Shown here: piece after piece, positions 1 through 6,612 of the stretch
Position numbering within the stretch: the stretch's first letter is position 1
Layout: every line of letters starts with the position of its first letter
Origin: an uncultured Clostridia bacterium
GTDB lineage: Bacteria > Bacillota > Clostridia > Christensenellales > UBA1242
Reading direction: 5' to 3'
NCBI GenBank assembly: GCA_944381225.1
Contig: CALWKJ010000036.1
Location: forward strand, 1 to 10,908
DNA: 10,908 nucleotides
The notes under the pieces: model-generated
The model's database searches: none
Told to the model about the DNA's origin: nothing
Seen by the model: the letters and a program-made list of their open reading frames with translations, nothing else
Translations under genes and position numbers: made by a program

Positions 1-193
1 TGTTTTTCCCATTTATTAAGATTTCACCATCATCAAAATCTATAATTCCACAAATGCACTTTATAGCAGTTGTTTTTCCAGCCCCATTTTTGCCAATAAA
101 AGCGCACAATTCACCATTTTTAACAACAAAAGATGCATTGTCAACAGCTTTTTTTGCCCCATATGTTTTTAATAAATTTTTTACTTCAAGCAT
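1..193 (-). CDS. ABC transporter ATP-binding protein, N-terminal part (cut by window edge)
   Basis: Only the first 64 codons are in the window; the gene continues beyond base 1. The protein begins MLEVKNLLKTYGAKKAVDN, the usual opening of an ABC-type ATPase with the A-loop tyrosine (Tyr11), followed by the Walker A P-loop GKNGAGKTT at residues 34-42. The start is an ATG at 193 (reading leftward) preceded by a good GAGGAAAG ribosome site at about 195-202. Such proteins hydrolyse ATP in the cytoplasm to drive a membrane partner, here presumably encoded further left. The fragment looks like the ABC-2 or multidrug-export ATPases that follow a start with the motif 'V.NL.K.YG', but the substrate cannot be read from 64 residues. 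It is transcribed divergently from the P-type ATPase gene. Confidence 0.9.
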   Translation of the reverse strand, partial: MLEVKNLLKTYGAKKAVDNASFVVKNGELCAFIGKNGAGKTTAIKCICGIIDFDDGEILINGKN

Positions 194-217
194 ACTTTCC
201 TCACAAAATTTTTTAAT

Positions 218-247
218 ATTATATATTTTATGTATAAATAAAGTCAA
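218..247 (-). promoter_or_regulatory. Predicted promoter of the ABC ATPase gene
   Basis: On the minus strand, TTGACT (247-242) and TATAAT (223-218) are separated by 18 bases, giving a predicted start near 211, just upstream of the ribosome site. It lies back to back with the P-type ATPase promoter in a 147-bp divergent intergenic region. AT-rich sequence makes chance -10 matches common, so this is a prediction from consensus only. Confidence 0.55.
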
Positions 248-280
248 TAATAAATGCAAAAGAATAATATTTTAGTGTTG

Positions 281-310
281 TTGACATTATTGTCTTTGAT
301 GTTGTATATT
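281..310 (+). promoter_or_regulatory. Predicted promoter of the P-type ATPase gene
   Basis: A perfect -35 TTGACA (281-286) is followed after 18 bases by TATATT (305-310). The predicted start near 317 leaves a leader of about 24 bases containing the ribosome site TAAGGTAG (326-333). No operator-like symmetry was seen in this interval. Confidence 0.6.
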
Positions 311-340
311 TTATTATATTAAACATAAGGTAGAAGTATT

Positions 341-2809
341 TTGAAATTTAAAAAATCATTTGACATAGTAAGGTATAATCCAACAATAGAAAGTGGATTG
401 CAAAGTGAACAAATAAAAGAAAGGTCTCAGCATAAATTATTTAATAAAGTCAAACAAAAAACTGGGAAGTCTTTTTTAAGAATTGTTTTTGAGAACGTTT
501 TTACTTTTTTTAATTTTATATGGATTTTAATTTTTACTGCACTAATTCTTGTTGAAAGTTACAGCGATTTGTTGTTTATAGTTGTAATATTTTTAAACAC
601 ACTTATATCCATAATACAGGAATGTAAAGCAAAAGTAGTTGTTGACAAATTAAGTTTAGTCACATTGCCCAAAGTTAAGGTTATAAGAGAAGGACAAGTA
701 TTAGAGATTGCTTCTGAAAAAATTGTGCTTGATGATATTATAAACTTGGGAATAGGAAATTCCATTCCCGCTGACTGTATTGTTGTAGACGGAAAGCTAG
801 AAGTCAATGAAAGTCTGCTGACTGGAGAAAGTGACGCAGTTAAGAAAAATGTTGGTGATAAGTTGTTGGCTGGTAGTTTTATAATAAGTGGAACATGTTA
901 TGCTCGCGTTGACAAAATAGGAAAAGATAATTATATTCAATCAATAGCAGTTCAGGCAAAAAAATTTAAAAGTCCAAATTCAAGTTTAAATAAAGATTTA
1001 AATGCAATTATAAAGTATATAGGCATAGCAATTATTCCAGTTGGAATTTTGATGTTTGTAAACAATTACTTTTCGTACAATTACAGTTGGCAATACGCAG
1101 TTACAAAAACATGTGGAGCGTTAATTGGAATGGTTCCTGCCGGAATGTTTTTGCTTGTTACTGTGGCTCTTGCTGTTGGCGTTATAAAATTAAGCAAAAA
1201 GCGCACACTTGTTAAAGATTTATATTCCATAGAAATGCTAGCCAGAGCAAACATTCTTTGTTTAGACAAAACTGGAACAATTACAGACGGCACAATGCAA
1301 GTAAGCGAATTAATTGATTTAAACAGAATAAACGATTTATCAAATTCTCAAATAATATCAAATATTTTATACGCACAACAAACAAATAACTCCACATCAA
1401 ATGCCATGCTTGCCGAGTTCGGAAAGAAAAATGATTTTAAATTATTGTACAATATTGAATTTTCCTCAAAAAGAAAGTGCACAGCAACAAGTTTTGAAAA
1501 AATAGGCACATTTGTTTTGGGAGCACCAGAATTTACAAAATGTAAACTTTCAAAAACCATCAAGAATTTAATATACGAACACACATCAAAAGGGAAAAGA
1601 GTTTTGCTTTTGGCACACTCATATTCAATGTTAAACGAAACTGAAAAACTTCCCAACGACAGTTCGGCTTTGGCTTTAATTACAATAGAGGACCACATTA
1701 GAGATGACGCATATGAAACTATTGAATGGTTCAAACAAAACAATGTGCAAATAAAAATCATATCAGGAGACAATCCAATAACGGTAAGCAATATTGCTAA
1801 AAGGGTTGGAGTTGAAAACGCTGAGGCAAGTGTTTCCTTGGAGGGAATGAGTTTGCAAGAAGTAGAAAAAATCGCAACTAATTTTACCGTTTTTGGAAGG
1901 GTGAGTCCAGAACAAAAGCACACACTTGTAAAGGCTTTAAAAAAGCAGGGGTATGTTGTTGCGATGACCGGAGACGGCGTTAATGATACACTGGCACTCA
2001 AGGAATCTGATTGTTCCATTGCAATGGCAGATGGAAGTGAGGTTGCAAGAAATTTGTCAAATTTAGTGTTAATGGATTCAAAATTTTCATCTTTGCCAAG
2101 TGTTGTAAAGGAAGGAAGACAAGTTATTAATAATGTTCAACAATCATCTACTTTATTTTTAATGAAAACTTTATTTACAATACTTTTGTCATTGTTTAGT
2201 ATTGTGACCATGTCAGGATATCCTTTTCAGCCGGTGCAAATGTTTTTGTTGGAAATGTTCGTAATAGGTATGCCTTCGGTTATTTTGGCGCTGCAGCCAA
2301 ACACAAATTTAATAAAAGGCGATTTTATTCCAGTTGTTTTAAAAAGAAGTATTCCAAGTGGACTTTTGATATTTTTTAATGTTTTTTGTACAATAATACT
2401 TGCCCGATTTAATTTAATAAACGCTGAAGAATTTTCGACATTGTCTACATTGGTTTTGATATTTATTGGGTATGTAAATTTATTCTTTTTGTGTTTGCCA
2501 CTTACCAAAATAAGAACCAGTTGCTTAATATTGTCTATTGCATGCTTAATTGTTTCAATTATAACAATGGGTGATTTTTTTGGCATGACGGCTATTAACT
2601 TAAAGGTAGCACTTTTGCTATTGTTGTTTATAGTAATATCCATACCATTGCATGTATTTATACCAAAAATAATCCAAAAAATAGAATTAAAAATAAAGCA
2701 AAAACAGGTCAACAATCAAGAAAGAAAAGAAAGGCATATAAGAAAGATTGTATATATAGATAAAACAGAAAAAAACAAAAAAAAGCAAAACAAAAAAGAA
2801 GACTTATGA
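341..2809 (+). CDS. P-type cation-transporting ATPase (HAD-IC family, CtpE/Exp7-like)
   Basis: An 822-residue membrane pump that couples ATP hydrolysis to ion movement through an aspartyl-phosphate intermediate. Visible motifs: actuator TGES at 161-164, phosphorylation motif DKTGT with the acceptor Asp309, SGDNPIT from 475, and hinge TGDGVND at 543-549. Hydrophobic segments lie near residues 50-90, 225-290 and several after 600, the usual P-type layout. The stretch around the motif (IEMLARANILCLDKTGTIT) resembles the CtpE/pneumococcal Exp7 subgroup. The fourth membrane segment reads PAGM at 266-269 where Ca2+/Mg2+ pumps commonly have PEGL or PEML, so the ion is uncertain. No CPC metal motif or N-terminal metal-binding domain is present. 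The start is TTG, chosen because TAAGGTAG precedes it. The last ~45 residues are a Lys-rich cytoplasmic tail. The gene ends in a hairpin shared with radC. Confidence 0.93.
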   Translation: MKFKKSFDIVRYNPTIESGLQSEQIKERSQHKLFNKVKQKTGKSFLRIVFENVFTFFNFIWILIFTALILVESYSDLLFIVVIFLNTLISIIQECKAKVVVDKLSLVTLPKVKVIREGQVLEIASEKIVLDDIINLGIGNSIPADCIVVDGKLEVNESLLTGESDAVKKNVGDKLLAGSFIISGTCYARVDKIGKDNYIQSIAVQAKKFKSPNSSLNKDLNAIIKYIGIAIIPVGILMFVNNYFSYNYSWQYAVTKTCGALIGMVPAGMFLLVTVALAVGVIKLSKKRTLVKDLYSIEMLARANILCLDKTGTITDGTMQVSELIDLNRINDLSNSQIISNILYAQQTNNSTSNAMLAEFGKKNDFKLLYNIEFSSKRKCTATSFEKIGTFVLGAPEFTKCKLSKTIKNLIYEHTSKGKRVLLLAHSYSMLNETEKLPNDSSALALITIEDHIRDDAYETIEWFKQNNVQIKIISGDNPITVSNIAKRVGVENAEASVSLEGMSLQEVEKIATNFTVFGRVSPEQKHTLVKALKKQGYVVAMTGDGVNDTLALKESDCSIAMADGSEVARNLSNLVLMDSKFSSLPSVVKEGRQVINNVQQSSTLFLMKTLFTILLSLFSIVTMSGYPFQPVQMFLLEMFVIGMPSVILALQPNTNLIKGDFIPVVLKRSIPSGLLIFFNVFCTIILARFNLINAEEFSTLSTLVLIFIGYVNLFFLCLPLTKIRTSCLILSIACLIVSIITMGDFFGMTAINLKVALLLLLFIVISIPLHVFIPKIIQKIELKIKQKQVNNQERKERHIRKIVYIDKTEKNKKKQNKKEDL

Positions 2810-2833
2810 AACTAATTTCATAAGTCTTCTTTT
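2794..2833. terminator. Bidirectional terminator overlapping both convergent coding ends
   Basis: A perfect 18-bp stem (2794-2811 pairing with 2816-2833) with the four-base loop CTAA. The stem starts with AAAA and ends with TTTT and sits between convergent genes, so it can terminate transcription from both sides. It lies inside coding sequence: the P-type ATPase stop is at 2807-2809 and the radC stop at 2818-2820, so each arm encodes the last residues KEDL and the stop codon of one gene. The U-run on either side is short (four bases), so efficiency is uncertain. Confidence 0.85.
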
Positions 2834-3522
2834 GGAAACAGTAAATTGTGTTTAAAAGAAAAAAGTCCGTCATCTCCAATTATCACGTTGTCTAATAAAA
2901 CAATTCCCAAATTTTCTAAAAGAGTTGAAAGTTTTGCATTTGCATCATAATCTTCTGCAGATGGAGATGCCTTGCCAAAAGGATGATTATGTGCAATCAT
3001 AATAGATTTTGCTTTGTTTCTAATTATATTTTTTGATAATTCTAATTTGTTAATTTTCACTTCGCAGAGTTCACCCTCTGCAATTTTTTTATAACCCGAA
3101 AAGGTATTGTTTTTGCAAACGTAGCCAATTACGACACATTCAGTTTGATAAGAATTAAATATTTGTGTAAAAAAGTTGAATACATCGTTATAAGTTTTAC
3201 ATGAAAATTTTTTTGAACTTTTATCTTTTAGATATAATTCAAAAAGTTGAGGCAAATATGAAATTGTTTTAGCAGTTATTTCTCCAACTCCTTCAACTTG
3301 CATAAGGTCATATGGGTCAGCGTCAAGTATATTAGAAATGGAGCCAAATTCATTTAAAAGTTTATGAGCAATAACATTTGTGTCTTTTCTTGCGTTTGTC
3401 ATAGTTAAAATTTGTTCAACAACTTGAACATCGCTCAAAGATTCTAGTCCTGCAACATCTATTAAATTTCTCAAACGCTTTCTATGACCATTATGTGTAT
3501 GCGTGCTTAACTTTTGTGTCAT
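2818..3522 (-). CDS. radC: RadC family JAB/MPN-domain protein
   Basis: A 234-residue RadC-type protein. An N-terminal helix-hairpin-helix part (VEGVGEITAKTI, about 76-87) is followed by a JAMM-like metal site HNHP at 178-181 and SPSAED at 186-191, matching the family pattern H-x-H-P-x6-S-x2-D. The family is annotated as DNA repair, but its molecular role is not established; the JAMM fold suggests a metal-dependent hydrolase. The canonical 'DH' after the motif reads DN at 211-212. The frame is open for 44 more codons upstream, but I place the start at ATG 3522: the following residues GHRKRLRNLI begin the family homology, and a consensus promoter ends six bases upstream. There is no Shine-Dalgarno site, which fits a leaderless message. 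Divergent from the first degV gene. Confidence 0.88.
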   Translation of the reverse strand: MTQKLSTHTHNGHRKRLRNLIDVAGLESLSDVQVVEQILTMTNARKDTNVIAHKLLNEFGSISNILDADPYDLMQVEGVGEITAKTISYLPQLFELYLKDKSSKKFSCKTYNDVFNFFTQIFNSYQTECVVIGYVCKNNTFSGYKKIAEGELCEVKINKLELSKNIIRNKAKSIMIAHNHPFGKASPSAEDYDANAKLSTLLENLGIVLLDNVIIGDDGLFSFKHNLLFPKEDL

Positions 3523-3528
3523 GAAAAA

Positions 3529-3558
3529 AGTATAGCATATATGTAAATTTTGTTGCAA
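3529..3558 (-). promoter_or_regulatory. Predicted radC promoter, placing +1 at the start codon
   Basis: On the minus strand TTGCAA (3558-3553), an 18-base spacer and TATACT (3534-3529). Six bases separate the -10 box from the ATG at 3522, so the expected transcription start coincides with the A of the start codon. This suggests a leaderless mRNA, consistent with the absence of a ribosome site. Confidence 0.5.
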
Positions 3559-3562
3559 GTAT

Positions 3563-3592
3563 TTGACAAAATTGAGAATGTTATGTAATACT
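3563..3592 (+). promoter_or_regulatory. Predicted promoter of the degV pair
   Basis: Perfect -35 TTGACA (3563-3568), an 18-base spacer with an extended TGT (3584-3586), and a weaker -10 AATACT (3587-3592). It overlaps the back of the divergent radC promoter; the -35 boxes lie about 5 bases apart, so the two could interfere. The degV ribosome site AAAGGT is at 3599-3604. Confidence 0.5.
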
Positions 3593-3611
3593 TTTTGTAA
3601 AGGTAATTTGT

Positions 3612-4448
3612 ATGAAAATTTGCATAAGCGCTGACAGCACTTGCGATTTGCCAAAAGAATTTGTTGAAAAATATGACATACGTCTTAACGCTATGCCATT
3701 TTCTCTTGGAGAAAACGACCTTAGACATGATGGGGTTGATGGAACAAGTGAAGATGTGTTTGAGTATGTAAAAAAAACTGGAAAACTTCCAACAACATCT
3801 GCGTATAACGAATATGAATACACGGAGCATTTTAAAAAGATAAAAGAAGAATACGATGCCATAATACACTTTTCTTTTTCTTGGGATATATCTTCAACGG
3901 GATTAAATGCACGGCGTGCAGCAGAAAAAATGGAAAATGTTTTTACTATTGACACGCAAAATTTGTCTTGTGGAATTTCCCTTTTAATTTTAGAGTGTCA
4001 AGAAATGATTGAAAAGGGTTTAGATATAAAAGATATAATAGAAAGCATAGAAAAATTAAAGAAAAAAGTTCAAGCGTCGTTTGTGATAGACACTTTAAAA
4101 TATTTGCATAAAGGTGGCAGATGCAGTGGAGTTGCACTTATAGGCTCAAAATTGTTAAGCATAAAACCAAGAATTAGCGTTGTGGACGGAAAGATGATGG
4201 TTACAAAAAAATATATTGGGAACATAAACACATGCTTATTAAAATACTGCGATGACATTTTAAATGAAGTGCCAGCAAATAAAAAAAGAGTTTTTGTTGC
4301 ATACTCTTCGCCAATTAAAGTAAAAGACAAAATTAAAGAAAAATTAAAAAATTATGGCTTTGAAGAAATAATTGAAGCAAAGGCAGGCCCATCAATTTGT
4401 ATACATTGTGGTGAAAACACATTGGGAATTTTATATATTTCAAAATAG
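3612..4448 (+). CDS. DegV family fatty-acid-binding protein (first copy)
   Basis: A 278-residue cytoplasmic protein of the DegV family, whose characterised Bacillota members bind fatty acids; some (FakB) present the fatty acid to the kinase FakA for phosphorylation and lipid synthesis. Family landmarks: DSTCDLP at 8-14, TTSA at 61-64, SSTGLNARRAA at 94-104 in the lipid-contact region, HKGGRCS at 166-172 and PRIS at 186-189. The C-terminal motif reads CIHCGENTLGILYI, with Glu-Asn where the family usually has Gly-Pro-x or similar. ATG start at 3612 with AAAGGT at 3599-3604. It precedes a close paralogue by 9 bases, so the two are cotranscribed. No FakA or DAK-domain gene lies in the window. Which lipid it binds cannot be told. 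Confidence 0.92.
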   Translation: MKICISADSTCDLPKEFVEKYDIRLNAMPFSLGENDLRHDGVDGTSEDVFEYVKKTGKLPTTSAYNEYEYTEHFKKIKEEYDAIIHFSFSWDISSTGLNARRAAEKMENVFTIDTQNLSCGISLLILECQEMIEKGLDIKDIIESIEKLKKKVQASFVIDTLKYLHKGGRCSGVALIGSKLLSIKPRISVVDGKMMVTKKYIGNINTCLLKYCDDILNEVPANKKRVFVAYSSPIKVKDKIKEKLKNYGFEEIIEAKAGPSICIHCGENTLGILYISK

Positions 4449-4457
4449 GAGAAGAAG

Positions 4458-5192
4458 ATGAAAATTTGTATTTCTTGTGATAGCACTTGTGATATTCCAA
4501 AAGATTTAGTAGAAAAATATGACATTCATTTAATGCCAATAACCGTGATGCTTGGAAGCGAGGAACACCACGACGGTATTGATATCACTGCAGAAGATGT
4601 GTTTAAGTATGTAGAAAAAACAAACGAACTGGCAAAAACTTCGGCAGTAAATGTTTATGAATACAGCGAATATTTTAAAAAATTAAAAGAAAAATATGAT
4701 GCAATTATTCATTTTTCTTTATCTTTTGCCATATCATCAACTGGAAACAATGCAAAAATTGCCAGCAAAGAATATGAAAATGTTTACGTAATCGACACAA
4801 AAAGTTTGTCGAGTGGCTCTGGACTTTTGGCATTGTCATGTATTGATAAAATTAAGGAAGGGAAAGACATAAAAACAATAATAAAAGAAATTGAGCAAGA
4901 GACAAATAAGGTACAGGCATCATTTCTTTTAAACACTTTAAGATTTTTGCACAAAGGTGGAAGATGCTCAAGCATAGCATTGCTAGGCGCAAATTTTTTA
5001 AAAATAAAACCAAGAATAAGTTTGGTTGATGGAAAAATGCAAGTTACAAAAAAATACATGGGAAACATAGAAAACGCCCTGTTAAAATATTGTGATGATT
5101 TATTAGAAGAAGTTAAGCCAAACTTAAAAAGGGTTTTTGTAACATATTCCAGTCCAGTGGAACCAACAAGAACAATATTGTTAAAAAATTAA
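4458..5192 (+). CDS. DegV family protein (second copy), frame 0 part, ends early
   Basis: A close paralogue of the preceding gene: the same MKICIS opening, DSTCDIP, SSTGNNA, HKGGRCS and PRIS landmarks. Frame 0 stops after 244 residues at 5190-5192, while the missing end, matching the first copy to its last residue, continues in the -1 frame to 5293. With one base re-read or restored the protein is 278 residues, exactly the length of copy one. The break lies around 5160-5190, and the stop follows the slippery-looking string A_AAA_AAT. The truncated form lacks the conserved C-terminal HCG...TLG segment, part of the fatty-acid-binding domain, so it may be unstable. The TAGGAGAAG ribosome site overlaps the stop codon of copy one. 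Alternatives are a recent inactivating mutation, a base-calling error or programmed frameshifting. Confidence 0.88.
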   Translation: MKICISCDSTCDIPKDLVEKYDIHLMPITVMLGSEEHHDGIDITAEDVFKYVEKTNELAKTSAVNVYEYSEYFKKLKEKYDAIIHFSLSFAISSTGNNAKIASKEYENVYVIDTKSLSSGSGLLALSCIDKIKEGKDIKTIIKEIEQETNKVQASFLLNTLRFLHKGGRCSSIALLGANFLKIKPRISLVDGKMQVTKKYMGNIENALLKYCDDLLEEVKPNLKRVFVTYSSPVEPTRTILLKN

Positions 5193-5293
5193 AAGATTAT
5201 GGATTTGATGAAGTTTTAGAAAGCAGTGCTTGTGCTACTATATCAACTCATTGTGGACCTAAAACTTTAGGAGTGCTATACATCGCAAAATAG
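5189..5293 (+). pseudogene. Out-of-frame C-terminus of the second DegV gene (-1 frame)
   Basis: In the -1 frame relative to the gene starting at 4458, this reads LKDYGFDEVLES and ends HCGPKTLGVLYIAK, then TAG at 5291-5293. It aligns residue by residue with the end of copy one (LKNYGFEEIIEA and HCGENTLGILYISK). The -1 frame already looks homologous a few codons earlier (IVKKLKDYG from about 5177), so the exact junction is uncertain between 5160 and 5189. No start codon or ribosome site precedes it, so it is not an independent gene. It is either a decayed end or the extension of a frameshifted product. Confidence 0.85.
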
Positions 5294-5310
5294 CCATAAA
5301 AATCATATAA

Positions 5311-5355
5311 AAAATGCCAAACTCTTTTAAAATAAAGAGAATGGCTATTTTTTTT
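5311..5355 (+). terminator. Terminator after the degV pair
   Basis: GCCA (5316-5319) pairs with TGGC (5342-5345), and inside it CTCTTT (5322-5327) pairs with AAAGAG (5334-5339) around a six-base loop, with a two-base internal mismatch. Eight T's follow at 5348-5355. A competing longer-range pairing also exists between 5287-5297 and 5341-5351, which includes the last bases of the degV tail. Confidence 0.85.
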
Positions 5356-5366
5356 GTAATTTTAGT

Positions 5367-5394
5367 TTGAAAATATATAAAAATGGTCTATAAT
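5367..5394 (+). promoter_or_regulatory. Predicted promoter of the HU gene
   Basis: TTGAAA (5367-5372), a 16-base spacer and TATAAT (5389-5394), with a second TATAAT immediately after at 5395-5400 (spacing 22). The predicted start near 5401 is at the edge of an 18-bp palindrome. It lies just downstream of the degV terminator, so HU appears to be transcribed alone. Confidence 0.65.
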
Positions 5395-5401
5395 TATAAT
5401 A

Positions 5402-5419
5402 CTTAAAGATATCTTTAAG
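5402..5419. promoter_or_regulatory. 18-bp perfect palindrome at the HU transcription start
   Basis: CTTAAAGATATCTTTAAG is perfectly self-complementary and begins about eight bases after the first -10 box, at the predicted +1. Its position suits an operator for a dimeric repressor that would block the polymerase. As RNA it could form a seven-base stem with a four-base loop at the extreme 5' end of the message, ahead of the ribosome site AGGGG at 5431-5435. No other copy was seen in this window. Confidence 0.5.
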
Positions 5420-5441
5420 AATAAACAAAAAGGGGACGTAA

Positions 5442-5714
5442 ATGAACAAAGGAGAATTTGTTAAAGCTATGGCAGAAAGAGCTTCTTTAACATTAAAGGA
5501 AGCCTCAGTAGCTTATGATGCTTTTGTAGGCGTTGTAACAGATGCTTTAAAACAAGGAGATAAAGTTCAACTTGTTGGATTTGGTACATTTGAAGTTCGC
5601 ACAAAAGCGGCAAGAGAAGGAATTAATCCACAAACAAAAGAAAAAGTTAAAATTGCTGCATCAAAAGCACCAGTTTTAAAATTTGGAAAGGCATACAAAG
5701 ATCTTTTTAACTAA
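5442..5714 (+). CDS. hup: HU family DNA-binding protein
   Basis: A 90-residue histone-like protein of standard HU length that bends and compacts DNA as a dimer. The N-terminal helices (1-40) lead into VGFGTFEVR at 45-53 and the DNA-binding arm: Arg53, Arg58, Gly60, then INPQTKEKVKI, where Pro63 is the residue expected to wedge between base pairs. The C-terminus APVLKFGKAYKDLFN is typical. Strong AGGGG ribosome site (5431-5435) six bases before the ATG. It has its own promoter and terminator, so it is monocistronic. The subunit is general HU rather than IHF: there is no specificity-type insertion and the gene is a single copy in the window. Confidence 0.96.
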   Translation: MNKGEFVKAMAERASLTLKEASVAYDAFVGVVTDALKQGDKVQLVGFGTFEVRTKAAREGINPQTKEKVKIAASKAPVLKFGKAYKDLFN

Positions 5715-5725
5715 TTTAAATTCCT

Positions 5726-5756
5726 AAAAAAAATCACCAAGAGGTGATTTTTTTTT
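5726..5756. terminator. Bidirectional terminator between HU and the CYTH-like gene
   Basis: ATCACC (5733-5738), loop AAGA, GGTGAT (5743-5748), flanked by A8 (5726-5733) and T9 (5748-5756). The A-tract upstream and T-tract downstream let it end transcription from HU on the plus strand and from the convergent gene on the minus strand. Confidence 0.93.
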
Positions 5757-5770
5757 AATATTTGTAAATT

Positions 5771-6514
5771 TTATTCTCCATTTTTAAAATTTGCGATTTT
5801 TTCTTTTGCTTTTTTCTTGTCCAGTTTAATTTGTTTTGTATCAACTTTTTTTGTTAATTTTTTAGCATGTTCATAAACATTGTCATTAACTTCAATAAAT
5901 TCTTTGCAATACTTTTTAATGTTGTCATTAAAACTGTTAAATTCTGGAAGGTATTGGGTAGGTCCATCAAGTTTAATTGTCATTCCATCAGATTTATGTT
6001 GTCTTTTTGTTTCAAAGTTTTCATATTTTTGAGTTTCAAGGCACATATAAGCACGAAATCCAGAACCACTTATTATTTTATAAACATTTGCCATTATTGA
6101 AATTGAAATTTTAGGCACTGCATTTTTAATTACATTTTCAAGGTCAATGTAAATTGGAGTGTTAAACATCGCCCTTATTCCATCTACCAAATAAAACGAA
6201 TGATCTTTTATTGTATCTTTAACACCAACTTTGTGAGAAAAAACTTTTTGAGTTTTAGATTTTAAACTTGAAACTTGTTCAACCTTAAAAAAAACCCTGT
6301 CATCTTCTTGAATTCTTGACAATACAATGCCAGCCTTATATAAAATATCGTTTGGAGTGTCGTAAAATGTTTCACTTGCTCTAACTGGACCAACAAATTG
6401 AAATCTGTAAAATTTTAATTTGTTTTCCAAAGAAAGTATTTTTGCAAAAGGCTTATCTGTTAAGGCTTCATATTTAACAATGTCATATTTTTGTAATTCT
6501 ACAAATTTTCCCAC
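5771..6514 (-). CDS. Hypothetical protein with CYTH/triphosphate-tunnel-like features
   Basis: A 247-residue soluble protein I do not recognise with certainty. The pattern FYDTPNDILYKAGIVLSRI (about 50-68) followed by FFKVE (75-79) is like CYTH-domain proteins, in which a 'Y-D-T-x-x-x-L...L-R-x-R...K' run forms strands of a triphosphate-binding barrel. A later TIKLDGP (about 179-185) resembles a second-half strand. The N-terminal E-x-E-x-K metal/phosphate signature of active CYTH enzymes is not obvious, and the usual L-R-x-R is L-S-R-I, so activity is doubtful. A Lys-rich tail occupies the last 30 residues. I prefer the GTG at 6514, five bases after GGGGG; a TTG at 6526 in the same frame has no usable ribosome site. 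Monocistronic and convergent with HU. Possible roles in nucleotide, thiamine-triphosphate or polyphosphate metabolism are only family inference. Confidence 0.75.
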   Translation of the reverse strand: MGKFVELQKYDIVKYEALTDKPFAKILSLENKLKFYRFQFVGPVRASETFYDTPNDILYKAGIVLSRIQEDDRVFFKVEQVSSLKSKTQKVFSHKVGVKDTIKDHSFYLVDGIRAMFNTPIYIDLENVIKNAVPKISISIMANVYKIISGSGFRAYMCLETQKYENFETKRQHKSDGMTIKLDGPTQYLPEFNSFNDNIKKYCKEFIEVNDNVYEHAKKLTKKVDTKQIKLDKKKAKEKIANFKNGE

Positions 6515-6538
6515 AATTACCCCCAACTTTTCATAAAT

Positions 6539-6567
6539 AGTGTATATAATTTTTTTAAAAAAATCAA
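6539..6567 (-). promoter_or_regulatory. Weak predicted promoter of the CYTH-like gene
   Basis: On the minus strand TTGATT (6567-6562), 17-base spacer, TACACT (6544-6539). The predicted start near 6532 is only about 18 bases before the GTG. The interval is so AT-rich that other choices are possible. Confidence 0.3.
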
Positions 6568-6612
6568 TTATAATTTAACAATAAAAAAAATTGACATATT
6601 ATAATTTAAAGA

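Noticed and set aside
54..275. 73-residue plus-strand open frame near the left edge
   Set aside because: It lies antisense to the ABC ATPase fragment, which has a Walker A motif and a strong ribosome site; the open frame is a shadow.
2815..2836. C-terminal KEDL on two proteins as a KDEL-type targeting signal
   Set aside because: Retention signals of that type are eukaryotic; here the tail follows from the terminator palindrome.
3519..3654. Upstream extension of radC adding 44 residues
   Set aside because: The extension is Cys/aromatic-rich, unlike RadC, overlaps the divergent degV promoter and start, and the consensus promoter would lie inside it.
6514..6526. TTG start at 6526 for the CYTH-like gene
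   Set aside because: The only purine-rich site upstream abuts the TTG, whereas GGGGG sits five bases before the in-frame GTG at 6514.
6567..6608. Direct repeat ATTATAATTTA at 6567-6577 and 6598-6608
   Set aside because: Short and purely A/T in a very AT-rich intergenic stretch; likely chance.
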